NCBI GenBank assembly: GCA_963989385.1
Contig: OZ022510.1
Coordinates: 37,329,448 to 37,393,447, forward strand
Length of the DNA: 64,000 bases
Reading direction: 5' to 3'
Source: Ctena decussata
Lineage: Eukaryota > Mollusca > Bivalvia > Lucinida > Lucinidae
The notes beneath the pieces were generated by a model, which saw only the letters and a list, made by a program, of their open reading frames with translations, was not told the origin of the DNA and ran no database searches. Position numbers and translations under genes: made by a program. This document shows, piece after piece, positions 42,501 to 51,183 of this stretch (the stretch's first letter is position 1; the number at the start of each line of letters is the position of its first letter).

Positions 42501-45500
42501 TTTTTACAGGTTCTGGCTAATACAGAATGGAAAGATTGTATAATCAACTCTTCATACAGTTTTTAGCTCGCCTGAAAGAAACTTCATGAAGAGCTATTGT
42601 TGTCACCCTGGTGTCCGCGTCAGTGTCAGCTTCGCGTCGGCGTTTGGATTGGCTGTTTTGGTTAAAGTTTTTTGAAGACCTATATCTCCTTAACCCATGG
42701 ATGGATTCTTTTGATACTTGCACTGTAGTTAGATATTGGTCCAACGTATAACAAGGTAGCACCCCCACCCCACTCCGTGACCTTGATGTCAAGCAAGGTT
42801 GGCAAAAAGGCGGGAAATACTCATATTTCCCAGGACGGCGGGAAATACAGGTAATTCCCGGGAATAACTGGGAAATTGGTCTCTCTCTTCCTAGAAAGTT
42901 TTAAATTTGTTTTATACAGCCATAAAACTATATATGCAAAGCAAAAAATAATTAAACATCCTTTTATTTAAACTTCAAAGAAGGTCGGGTATGAAAACCA
43001 CAACCCGTACCTCCGTACTCCGTACCTAAATCCGTACCAGAAAATTTTAGGTCCTGTTGGGAAACAACCAAAGAGCTCAAAATGAGAATAATTGGTGTCA
43101 TATTGAGACATAATGTATAATTAAGATCTGCCCAAAAAATTAAATTCCAAAATGACTTATGTTTTAATAAAATGACATTTTTGTATTTCTAAGGGGTATG
43201 AAAACCACAACCATAGCTGAGACTGTTTTTCTTACATTTTTTGATAATGACGCCAAATTAACCGAAATATAGCACTCCAACATGAAGGAAAAACAATATC
43301 CGACTAATATGAAGCAAATAATTATAAAATAACGCATGTAAAATGTTGTTTTTCTACAATATCGCGATTATACCGAAAGATATTCTAAAAATAGAACCAT
43401 AACAAATATGGTCCGATACGGTTTCTACAATCGAACCGCAGTTCGTTAAATAAGCAAAAACGGGATGGGACATGTCTTCACATTTATCAGATTTAAATGA
43501 AAATATAAAAATATATTTTATAACTGATACTAATAATAATACAAAAATGTATATAAGATTTTGATAAATCACATGCTATTTTATCATATTTTATGACATG
43601 CGATTCGATAGTAGAAACCGAATCGGACCATATTTGTTATGGTTCTATATTTAGAACATTTTCCGGTAAAGTCGCGATATTGTTGAAAAACAACATTTTA
43701 CATGCTTGATTTTATTTTTTTTTGCTTCATATAAGGCAAATATTTCTTTTGTAACATGTATGAGTAGTATATTTCAATTAAATTGGTGTCATTATCGAAA
43801 AATACCTGAAAAACGATCTATGCTACGGTTGTGGTTTTCATACCCCTTAGAAATACAAAAATGTCATTTTATAAAAAAAAATAAGTCATTTTGGAATTTA
43901 TTTTTTCGGCAGATCTTTATTATACATTATGTCTCAATATGACACCAATTATTCTAATTTTGTGTTCTTTGGTTTTTTCCCAACAGGCCCTAAAGTTTTC
44001 AGGTACGGATTTAGGTACGGAGAAGGAGGTACGGGTTGTGGTTTTCATACCCGACCTTCAAAGAAAGGTACTGATAAAATATTGTCTAGATCTGCATATG
44101 CAATCAAATAATTTTCTTATACAAACTGTCCTAAGATGAGTCTGATATACAGTTGTCTCTGTTTATCAATAAGTTGTTATAACACACTGAGATTAAAACT
44201 ACCTACAATAATTGTCACCTGTCAGTTGAATCAAGACAAATTATTTTTCACACCTTCAGTGGTGTTTGGTCAATACTTACAATAAGAAGCATGTAGTTAT
44301 TAAGTATATATTGTCTTTAGAAGTCTTTGGGGGAAAAAAGACATTACAGGACTTCATCAGGTAACCTTTGGACCATAATGTCCACACACCATTGTTTAAT
44401 TAATCAGGTGCAACTCAGGGATACAAGCAAGAAACTGGAGTATGGTACTACACACTCTTTTTTGTGAAGTAATTGTGAATCTACGCCCAGCTTTGAAGAC
44501 CTTCACAGGTTTCTGTCAAATTTGGTATGATCAAACAAGTTAGCTGCAGAAATCTATTGTCAAGGTCATGGACTTAGAAAATTTGAAGTTTTTTGGGACT
44601 GGATGTTTTGGTTAAAGCTTTATAAAGCCAAATATTTCCTTAACCCATGGTTGGATTTCTTTGATACTTGCATTGTAGTTAGATATTGGTCCGAAGTTTT
44701 CCAAGGTACTACCCCCAACCCCCTCAGTGACCTAGATGTCTAGGTCATGGACTTAGAAAATTGTCTTTTTATTGATTGGATGTTTTGGTTAAAGTTTTTT
44801 AAAGACACATATGATATCTCCTGAACCCATTGATGAATTCAATTGAAGATGTACATATGCCTTTTTGAAGAGAAAACAGTCATTTTAGACAAAATTACCA
44901 GCTTTTTAAACTTTGAAAATCTACAGGTTCTATCCAATACACAGTACTGGAAATGGCCAGTGGCCCGGTGGCCAAATGCTCCTAATTTTTGTTTTGGGCC
45001 ACCAGAAATCTCCAAAATATGACCTTTAGTGGCCCAAATTTATCTTTCTGGTAATACTAAATGAATGGAAACTTTAGCTAGTGGATAATTTGGGCCACTG
45101 AAAGTTAGGCCTGCTAAACTTTTGGGCCATCACGTTAAACTTGCGAGTTTCCAACACTGATACAGGATGGCAAGTTTGGATAATCAAACTGTCCCAGGGT
45201 TTATAAGCTGTCAGTTTGAAATTTAGCTCAGATGTTCCAGACATATTGAAATATGCATGTGTCTTTTTCAAGAGAAAAAAAATATTTTTGAAAAAAATTA
45301 AGGCCTTTTCAAACTCATCAATTTTTCGGGTTTTGGCTAATACAAGATGACGACATTGTATAATCAAGTCCTTCAAAGTTCTTTCGTAATACAGGATGAC
45401 AAGTTTGTATCTATCAATAATGTCAGAAAGCTTTAAAACAATCTCTGAGACCATTCACAGATGTTACCAACATATTAATATATGCACAGGCCTTTTTGAA

Positions 45501-46246
45501 GTACAAAAGTGGGGGTAGTGGGAGAAGAGGGGAAGTGGAGGACAGGCGCAGCACAGGGGCATCATCTGTGTCTTATAGGCACAATCTTCTAGTTTTATAT
45601 TGATTCAATATGTTCTTTGAACATAATCAGATAATGCAAGTAGGCACCTTATTAGAAGTAACTTTAAATATTAACTACATGACTGGATATTGAGCATGTT
45701 TGTAACAGGCACTTGTAATGTAACGGATAACAAAACTTTACTAACATTGCCGTATATAGGGGGGGGGGGGGGGGCAGGTAATACCCCTTTCTTCTTTGAC
45801 TTTCAAAATAAAACTAGTGTTGGGGACTTGGTCTTTGATAAATCATGGAATGTTAAGTAAAATTAGATGACTGATAAATTGAGATAAATTTCAAGATTGA
45901 CAATATCGAGATGCATCTATAAAAGTAAAATGATTTACACTGATATTGAGTATGGTGAGTGAAGATGTCCCTAATTTCCATAACCTCGAGATCTCTATAT
46001 TTTACCTCTGACGCTCACTTAGCAGAACTTCAGCAACAGCAAGTGCGTCAGTTAAAAAAATAAAAAATGGCCATACTTATCCTGCAAGCCCCTAGAGGTT
46101 TTGCTTAAACCTGTCGAAGTTCTCACTTTTAAGCACAGTTACTGAGTTAATCACAAATGAGGTGAGTCCGAAATTAGGCACCATGCGAAATCACAACATC
46201 AAATTACCTTCAGTCGTGTACCGCCCTCTTGAATGAAGTCAGCCAT
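33344..46246 (-). CDS. YEATS4: YEATS domain-containing protein 4 (GAS41), complete, seven exons
   Basis: Exons on the complement: 46208-46246, 41849-41968, 40892-40958, 38830-38924, 35705-35797, 34720-34807, 33344-33528. They sum to 687 nt, giving 228 residues; human YEATS4 has 227. All junctions are GT-AG with consistent phases. The YEATS domain spans roughly residues 14-145. By comparison with the human protein, the acyl-lysine pocket residues are His39, Tyr70, Trp89 and Phe92, all present ([19 protein letters not shown]). The C-terminal 60 residues are Lys/Glu-rich and predicted coiled coil. The family reads acetylated or crotonylated histone H3 and is a subunit of TIP60/p400 and SRCAP, acting in the nucleus. 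Introns are full of MITEs, SINEs and one LINE fragment, but no exon is damaged. Confidence 0.97.
33562..33750. mobile_element. MITE family G, head-to-tail dimer
   Basis: TACCCTAATGCGCTGAAGTA to TACTTCAGCACATTAGGGTA. The GGGACAC...GTGTCCC hairpin occurs twice (about 33578-33650 and 33660-33730). In the last YEATS4 intron. Confidence 0.75.
33780..34460 (+). mobile_element. MITE family F cluster
   Basis: Several F modules: TTGCCTCCCTTTTCAATG at about 33800 and 34091, GGGGTCAACTCTTAAAGGAA near 34138, GGGAAGCAAAGAGG near 34203, GGAGATGTATCCATATACC near 34448. Partly duplicated. Intronic to YEATS4. Confidence 0.5.
34470..34712 (+). repeat. 31-bp minisatellite, about eight units
   Basis: TCTGTGACAAAACTGACTAA followed by AGGGAAGTAAA recurs at about 34475, 34505, 34531, 34556, 34587, 34617, 34648 and 34679. 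It stops immediately before the YEATS4 exon 6 splice donor. Confidence 0.85.
34720..34807 (-). CDS. YEATS4: YEATS4 exon 6
   Basis: 88 nt encoding [15 protein letters not shown] and [10 protein letters not shown]. The donor (complement of 34714-34719) directly abuts the end of a 31-bp minisatellite (34470-34712). Confidence 0.95.
34903..35310. mobile_element. Element C with 60-bp duplicated left end
   Basis: ATTTATCATATGAAGTCGCA to AACGATAATC occurs twice in tandem (34903-34962, 34963-35022). The inner palindrome TTGAATTTGTTAAACTCGGG is mirrored at 35255-35285, and the end reads CATGTAAGATTCTCTAT. Confidence 0.75.
35398..35470. mobile_element. Small palindromic MITE
   Basis: AATTTGAATATGCAATTCAG then AGTTATTCTCC, mirrored almost perfectly around TTTATAAA. 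Confidence 0.7.
35705..35797 (-). CDS. YEATS4: YEATS4 exon 5
   Basis: 31 codons, phase 0, [15 protein letters not shown] through VVEFYDEL. Matches the last strands of the YEATS domain. Confidence 0.95.
35850..36085. mobile_element. MITE family I variant with GACGTC-rich palindromic core
   Basis: Inverted repeat 35909-36000 (GGCACATGATGTCA / TGACGTCATGTGCC) contains GACGTC or GATGTC eight times. A perfect TGACGTCA octamer lies at 35987-35994. The right arm AGGAGAAAAACCCATCTTAT is that of family I. Confidence 0.5.
36222..36444. mobile_element. MITE family L (CAGTGCTGGAAA ends)
   Basis: CAGTGCTGGAAACTGGCAG and CCATTTCCAGCACTG; interior has GTGGCCCAAAAGTTAAAC and complementary GGCCACCAGGCCAC. 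Second copy at 44942-45159. Confidence 0.7.
36529..36757. mobile_element. MITE family B, copy 8
   Basis: GAGATGTGTCATGAGAAAAC start, CAGATCAGCCTGGGCATTC, GATACCCAGGCTGATCTG, TTGTTGGTTTTCTCGTG end; ATTT precedes the left end. Confidence 0.75.
36758..37520. other. YEATS4 intron sequence, nothing recognised
   Basis: A short direct repeat (AGGTTTTGACTCMTTTACAGT at 37339 and 37379) is the only structure noted. Confidence 0.45.
37530..38104. mobile_element. MITE family A split by MITE M
   Basis: Left part with the hairpin AACCGTCTTGATTAGACGG and arm GAGAAATAAGAAACATTATC; right part AAATTATCCATGTTACCCC, TCTTATCTGGAACACTG at 38065-38104. M lies between. Confidence 0.7.
37697..38069. mobile_element. 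MITE family M, nested in A
   Basis: Inverted ends TTAAAGTGATATTGTCTGCA and the complement of TTGCAGCCCATATCACTTTAA. About 370 bp, non-coding. Confidence 0.65.
38105..38524. other. YEATS4 intron sequence, nothing recognised
   Basis: Contains an A-homopolymer at about 38367-38382; otherwise no assignment. Confidence 0.4.
38525..38783. mobile_element. MITE family N with duplicated D-type core
   Basis: TAGGGTAAAGTTGGGTAAAT and the complement of TTACCCAACTCTACCCTA form the ends. Inside, GTCAGTTGTTTGCAATTAAA to ATCCTGATGAG is present twice, followed by GCCGTCTCATCTGG, the family D hairpin partner. Confidence 0.65.
38830..38924 (-). CDS. YEATS4: YEATS4 exon 4
   Basis: 95 nt; encodes [19 protein letters not shown] then [12 protein letters not shown]. 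The WGEF motif (Trp89, Phe92) forms the aromatic cage of the family. Confidence 0.96.
38925..39479. other. YEATS4 intron sequence
   Basis: A family H hairpin (AATGCTGACCCAGATCAGGC to CAGGGTCTACAATGTC) lies at 39270-39315; otherwise nothing recognised. Confidence 0.4.
39680..40245 (+). pseudogene. LINE 3' ORF fragment (endonuclease-reverse transcriptase family)
   Basis: In one frame: [53 protein letters not shown], then stops. Further on, [20 protein letters not shown] to SSVVPQRP. Ends with GATTAGAATAGAATAG. Same family as 60022-61485. Sits antisense in a YEATS4 intron. The preceding 39480-39680 is open in frame but not recognised. Confidence 0.8.
40246..40395 (-). mobile_element. SINE-1, minus strand, adjoining the LINE end
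   Basis: The complement reads GTAGTGTAGTGGATAACAGG, a tRNA-like stem, GATTGATGCCCG, GAGACTTTAAACAGATGTCC, matching the 7246-7410 copy. Confidence 0.7.
40430..40570. mobile_element. MITE family H
   Basis: AACAGTGTAGACCCAGATCT, CTGATCCTAAAGAGCAG, TTTGATCAGGATCTGCAC. Confidence 0.45.
40670..40865 (+). mobile_element. SINE-2, tRNA-derived
   Basis: CCCTGGTAGCTCAGTGGATT (A box), CTGCTGATCTAGTGGTC, CTGGGTTTGATTCATAC (B box), GGGGTTCATTGCACACAGCC, GTTGAAAAGGATGTAAAATT, ending GCAAGTCATTACAG. Confidence 0.8.
40892..40958 (-). CDS. YEATS4: YEATS4 exon 3
   Basis: 67 nt; acceptor and donor (GTAACA) both canonical. Encodes [22 protein letters not shown] with one base carried over. Tyr70 of the reader pocket is here. 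Confidence 0.95.
41270..41345 (+). mobile_element. SINE-2 head, 3' truncated
   Basis: GGCCCTGGTAGCTCTAAAGG, GCTGATCTGCTGATCTAGTG, then the homology stops in the B-box region. Confidence 0.6.
41500..41765 (-). mobile_element. tRNA-derived SINE (SINE-3), minus strand
   Basis: The complement begins CCGGGCCGTGTAGTGCATTC (A-box region), GTCGTGGGTTCGAAACCCGG (B box), then a body with TCAGTTACTGGCAAAAGTAT and AGCTGTTTACCATGGATG. Confidence 0.7.
41849..41968 (-). CDS. YEATS4: YEATS4 exon 2
   Basis: 40 codons, phase 0. Contains [28 protein letters not shown] and ends at KNE. This is the most conserved stretch of the YEATS fold and includes the pocket His39. Confidence 0.95.
42981..44058. mobile_element. 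Large fold-back element, 1.08 kb, target duplication CAAAG
   Basis: Arms of about 470 bp mirror each other: AAGGTCGGGTATGAAAACCA, ATGACATTTTTGTATTTCTA, ATCGCGATTATACCG, and their complements on the right. The terminal GGTATGAAAACCACAACC is repeated internally at about 43196 and mirrored at 43830. CAAAG at 42976-42980 and 44059-44063. No transposase ORF. Confidence 0.85.
44942..45159. mobile_element. MITE family L, copy 2, nested
   Basis: CAGTACTGGAAATGGCCAG to GAGTTTCCAACACTG, with TGGCCCAAATTTATCTTTCT inside, inverted relative to 36222-36444. The flanking core repeat reads CCAATA before and ATACAGGATGG after. Confidence 0.65.
45593..46207. other. YEATS4 intron 1 sequence with G homopolymer
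   Basis: A run of G at about 45759-45774; otherwise nothing recognised. Confidence 0.45.
46208..46246 (-). CDS. YEATS4: YEATS4 exon 1
   Basis: Start ATG is the complement of 46244-46246 and the donor GTAATT follows. Encodes 13 residues, [13 protein letters not shown], corresponding to the short Gly-rich N-terminus of the family. Joins in phase 0 to GTTIVKP. Confidence 0.9.
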
Positions 46247-47529
46247 TCCTTGCACACTTTGCAAGAATGGCAGAAAACTGTTGTTTTCTATTCTATTCGG
46301 ACAACTCGTCAAAAAGGACAAAGCAAAAGAAATTAATAGGATTCACTACACCATCGTCGTTTGAATCTCGCACCGCCGTCTTTCTACCGGTGTTCACACA
46401 AAAATCATTCTAAACATTTAATCCGGATATAAGTATTAGCTTTGACAAAAAGATCCTGTACGTGTCGTATGAAAAGATACTATTCAGCATGTGCCAACAT
46501 CCGCAATTCAAAGGCGTTGGAAGAGGAGGGCGGAGGGGGGGGGGTGGGAATGCCCTCCCCGATAATTTTGCAAAGGGGCCAACACATATAACCGTAAAAA
46601 TGGATCACAAATGTACAAAGATGCAGAGTTTATAACTGATAAAATAAAAAGATGTACCGTTGTGCTAAGATAAGTTTAGAAATTTTATTTTGAGACGGCA
46701 TGACATAAGACAACAAGAAACGCTTAAGGGCTTTTGACCCTCTATAACTTAGTAAATCACAGTATTTATTCAAAGACTGTAAAATATATATACACACTGA
46801 AAAAGTGAAATTAGCAGATTAATACAGCACAATACTATATAGCAGATTATCATATATAAATCTTAAAAGTCCAGAGCACTAACAGAATGTTTTAAGCACA
46901 TACATCATAAGCGAACATTTGACTAAGATATTAAAACTGTCCAAAATAACTATTGTGTTTGGCAAAGGCAAGATCAAAAAAATTTGTATGTCAACATTGT
47001 GCTAGATGGTGGCGCTTCGCGAGTGGCAGCTCAATTACTAAACATCAGGCTCCACCCCACCATCCAGCCAATGTGCCAGATCAGACCCAAGACAAGCCAG
47101 ATATATTTTACCATTGCTGCCTGTCTTTTATCCGAAAGTAAAATGCGAAAGAACGAAAATAATTTATGTATGCCATCAAGTGTCCCCGCAGAACAAACAA
47201 GCTACAAAACGAGGACCCTTGAGCCGAAAACGGATGTGGAGAAAAGACAAGAAGCAAAGATAGACATGCAAACATCAACTATAAACTTCACTAAACTAAA
47301 TTCACTAAAAACTAAACTAAATAAGGCAACATAAAAAGCAGAAATAGTTGCGCAAAATTAAGATAAAAAAAGAGCAAAGCTCAGAACTAAGAACTAAAAC
47401 TAGCAAAATAACATAAATCAAGACGTAATCACGCATCATTAAAATTGAGACCAGCAGTTTAGTGGAAACATTATCTACATAAATTACATTTACACTCCCC
47501 CCCCCCCCCCCCCATTCCAATTAGAGATT
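46247..47529. other. YEATS4 upstream region, no gene recognised
   Basis: G-rich tract at 46525-46550 and C run at 47498-47513. A 116-codon open frame (46984-47334) overlaps another and matches no family I know. Promoter elements could not be assigned. Confidence 0.4.
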
Positions 47530-49015
47530 AAAGATTAAAATTGATTAAAATTGTCTACTTGTCTAAAATCATCTGGAAAACTGTTCCACAAAACTGCTGC
47601 TGCATATCTATAACCTTTCTTACCATACCTTGAGGTACGAACCTGTGGAAACTGTTAAACATTATTATATCTAGAATTATAAGAAGTACAATCTCTCAAT
47701 TTGATCATATCAGATAAGACAGGGGGTGACATATCGTTTAAAATCTTAAAAGTTTCAAGAGCCATTGTTTTAAGTCTTCTAATATGAAGTGAAGGTATGT
47801 TTACTAAAACTAAAAGTTCATCATAGGTTGAGTTAAAATCATCGTAAACAAATCTTAATGCACGTTCTTGAATTTACTTCTAATTTTCTTGAGTTCTTTT
47901 CTGTGCAAAAATGCCATGCCAGCCGATAGTAATTAAAATTGGATAACATAAATGTATGAAAAATTGTAAGTCTATTAAGTTAAGATAAAAATGGGCTCAA
48001 TCTCTTTAAGACATTCAGCTGCTGACCTGCCTTACGACACAAATTACTGATATGCTGATCAAAATTTAGTTGATAATCAATATCTACGCCCAGAAGCTTT
48101 ACAATTTCTTCACATTTAATATTACTTCCTGAAACTTTAAGAGTAAGATTTCTTTTAAATGTTTTGTTGCCTACAGCAACAGCTTGAAATTTGTCGGGAT
48201 TGGCCTGCATGCAATTTCCGTCAAACCAGTCAATCAGTACTTAACTTTCTGACTCTAAAGTTTGAGTCAAGTAGGTAAAATCAGGTGAACTAAAAGATAA
48301 GGTATTATCGTCTGCATAATAAGGTTCCATTTTTTATAAAATAAAATATATCATTAATGAAAACATTAAAAGCAGAGGTCCTAAAATTGGGCCTTGAGGA
48401 ACCCCTTTCCTTAATTCAGACCAACTGCTGACGATATTATTCAGTTTGATTTGTTGCTTTCGGCCAGACAACTAACTATTTAAAAGATTTACAGAATTGT
48501 CATCCCGGCCATATGCCGACAATTTAGAGAGTAGAATGTCATGAGGTAAGCGGTCGAATGCCTTAGAGAGGTCCATGAGAACAACTGCTACATTATTATT
48601 TCTATCTAAAGCAGCTCTCCAGTCCTCTAGCAATTTTAGCAAAGTTGTCTGACAGCCATGACCTTTCCTGAATGCGCATAGGTATTGACTTAGTTGCTCA
48701 AAGAGAGTTTTTTTTTTCAAATATTTTTGATAAAGCCGGCAGGATACTTACTGGGTCTATAATTAGTTTTATCCATAGGGTCATTTTTCTTATGAAGGGG
48801 TTGGGGGACACTTGAGCCAATTTTAGTTTGTCAGGAAAGGTTTGTGTCTGAACAGTCAAGTTTATTAAGCTAGCCAGAGGATACTGAAGAACTGAATTCC
48901 CTAACTTTAAATTTTTACATGAGAGTTTATCTACACCAGTCGCCTTTTTTATCTGAAGTTTATCTATGAGTTTAGAAACTTTTCCTTCATCTATATTTAT
49001 AAAACTGAAACTGTA
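47530..49015 (-). pseudogene. Non-LTR retrotransposon reverse-transcriptase relic
   Basis: The complement encodes, with frameshifts: KKATGVDKLSCKNLK, VVLMDLSKAFDRLPHD, RKGVPQGPILGPLLFN, YADDNTLSFSSP, LLGVDIDYQLNFDQHI, then SRYGKKGYRYAAAVLW near the 3' end. These are RT palm motifs (A: LSKAFD, B: PQG, C: YADD) and the C-terminal segment of a Jockey/CR1-like ORF2. Stops and frame breaks show it is dead. Different family from 60022-61485. Confidence 0.85.
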
Positions 49016-49019
49016 CTTG

Positions 49020-49080
49020 AAAAAATGTTATAAGTATTCTATTTTTATTATTATTTATTTATTTATTTATTTATTATTTT
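49020..49080. repeat. (TTTA)n microsatellite
   Basis: TTATTATTATTTATTTATTT and further TTTA units at about 49040-49076. Confidence 0.8.
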
Positions 49081-49189
49081 GCACCTTACATAATTCAGCT
49101 TAATATTTGATAGTACTGCTTAAGCAATGAGTATTTAAACTAGCAGTTCTAAACTTGAAAAGATAAATATTAATGAACAGGTGTTTTTT

Positions 49190-49560
49190 TCTCTAAATAA
49201 TACTGGTTAATTGAACATAATGAATCTCAGCCTTCCATGCACAATGAATGTCTAGAATGCACTTGACACGCCGCTTATGTCGCATAACAGCCGGCCAATT
49301 CCATATGCTTCTATGTGATGTACCAATCACTTGTAACCAGCCCCCCAACCCCCCAGTCTGGTTTGGAATAGGGAGAACTTTGATTTTTTGTGCAGCAAAT
49401 CCCTGCTCGAAGTCCCCTCTGCGGGGACAATGCCCATGTAAAAGCCTGGCATAGCCCCAACACACCTCCTGTCCTCCCTTGCGGGTGGGTGGAGGTAGTT
49501 ACTGACCAGTCCTCAAAATAAACTGGATCCACAAGTTACAGCGGCATTTCATATCGCGTT
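49190..49560. other. Unassigned GC-balanced segment
   Basis: Overlapping open frames on the minus strand (49193-49465, 49311-49532). Composition differs from the AT-rich flanks, but I recognise no family. Confidence 0.35.
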
Positions 49561-50420
49561 TCTGGTACGCTGGATTCTGGCTTCCCCCCTCCCCCGCCCC
49601 CCCCCCCCTTTTTTTTAAATCAAGTATTTGGTATATTGAGCTCTGGTAGGCCTAAACGGCATGACAAGCACTAATAACTGATATACGATACAAACATCGG
49701 GCAGTTTCTGTCAGTGTCAGTGAGTGTCTGTGCCATGATTTGATGTGTGTGTGTGTGTGCTCTTTTCATGTTTGTGACTGATTTAAGCAGATAAAAAGCA
49801 CTTTAAAGGGCGGGGAGAGAGAGAGAGAGAGAGAGAGAGAGAACATAGTAACGTTACGTTCTAATACGGTAGATGGGTGCAAGCTTTATCAGAATGACGA
49901 AATCCGCAGGCCAAGCCCTCTTTCTTTGCCCGCCGTAGCACAGAATCTATCCCAAGGCAATATCGCCACTTGACACAAGTGATGAAAGAGTTCGATAGGG
50001 AAGAAAGACAGACAGATAGAGACAGACAAACAGACAGAGAAACAGAAAGACTGATAGAGATATGATGAAGTTCGCATCTAGATATGGCCATATGTGGAGT
50101 GCGTATTTTTTCCAGTAATCACCTTGTCCTGTAGCATGCCCTTCTGTCATGGTTCGGTTTGTCCGGCTACTTTTATTATTATTATTTCATCAAACTTTTA
50201 CATGTTTTAATAGATCAGAGAAACTCGATTCAGTCGTTCCAGTAATCGTGATGGCCAACAATCGATTATAGCTTTGTCTTCTAGCCGCACAGTACATCCA
50301 TGAGAGCCTATAGAATCAATATGCTACTTTGTGTGTTAAAACTGGCATATGGCATGAAAGTAGAGCCAAGTAAGTACTTAAAATTCTAAATGGTTCAAAA
50401 CTTTGAAAGAGCGCCGTGCC
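49561..50420. repeat. Low-complexity region with C-, GT- and GA-tracts
   Basis: C-rich 49586-49609, (GT)n 49745-49759, (GA)n 49815-49842, GACAGA-rich 50005-50060. Otherwise no feature. Confidence 0.75.
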
Positions 50421-50422
50421 AA

Positions 50423-50517
50423 CGACGGTGTAACATTACGTTGGATTGTTTAAACGTTGTGTGTTTCATGGATGAAACGCACAACGTTGAAACAATCCAA
50501 CGTCACACTGTTACACC
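50423..50517. mobile_element. Palindromic MITE
   Basis: CGGTGTAACATTACGTTGGA and complement; inner CGTTGTGTGTTTCAT / ATGAAACGCACAACG around a GG loop. Confidence 0.7.
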
Positions 50518-50785
50518 GACGATGACGTTGTATTGACGGTACATTGTACTGACGTTGATTGTACTGATACAATATTCTTTCAATGTTCGTGTGCCTAATG
50601 GGTTCAGAGCCGTTACGAGAAAATGAGTATAACAGCACGTACAAACAACAAAAACTGCAGACTGATCAGTCTGTTTTCCTTATGATACTTAGACTGTTGA
50701 TGTAAACAGAGACTATTCTACTCAGACTGCGTGAGTGTATAGTTTGATCATAATCTTTGCCGTTCACACAAGCCATAAGACACTT

Positions 50786-51021
50786 GAGCCGCGACACGAG
50801 AAAACCAACAATGTGGTTGTGCGCCCAACGCAGACTCAGATCAGCCTGGGCATCCACCCAGTCTGACCAGACTCTTGGCTTAACGCTTAAAGGGTAGCTA
50901 AGAGTCTAAGGTACCTCCATGCGGACAGCGAAGACTCTGATCAGACTGGGCGGATGCCCAGGCTGATCTGAGTCTGCGCTGGGCGCACAACCACATTGTT
51001 GGTTTTCTCGCGTCGCGGCTC
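50786..51021. mobile_element. MITE family B, copy 9, target duplication ACTT
   Basis: Best-preserved copy: GAGCCGCGACACGAGAAAAC and GTTTTCTCGCGTCGCGGCTC ends; ACTT at 50782-50785 and 51022-51025. Confidence 0.92.
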
Positions 51022-51183
51022 ACTTTTTTTCTTGTGCAAACTGCTTTATACTGGCTACGTGTTAAAATGTATGATGCGACTAAGTGTACTCGTAAATTGT
51101 ACCATGCGGCTGCGTACTGTGTTAGGCGAGCAATGTCTTGATAGATAATAGCCGTGGCCGTGGGTTTAAAATGGGGGCAAATG

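Larger units (their letters stand above)
42094..45592 (+). mobile_element. Core-repeat element, expanded by nested insertions
   Basis: Head AGCCCACATGACGATAGTCA / GGGGACATCATG and CCCCTGTCCATCTG. Units have TCAACTCCTCCCACAGTTTTTA, GAAGATGTGCACCTCCC, GGTTCTGGCTAATACA. Tail GGACAGGCGCAGCACAGGGG to GCACAATCTTCTAG. Inside are a different module (GCTCGCCTGAAAG, GTTAGATATTGGTCC repeated at about 42730 and 44680), the fold-back 42981-44058 and MITE L at 44942-45159. In YEATS4 intron 1. Confidence 0.65.

Noticed and set aside
46984..47334. 116-codon open frame upstream of YEATS4
   Set aside because: No recognisable domain, overlaps another frame, AT-rich Lys/Asn-rich tail; left unassigned rather than called a gene.
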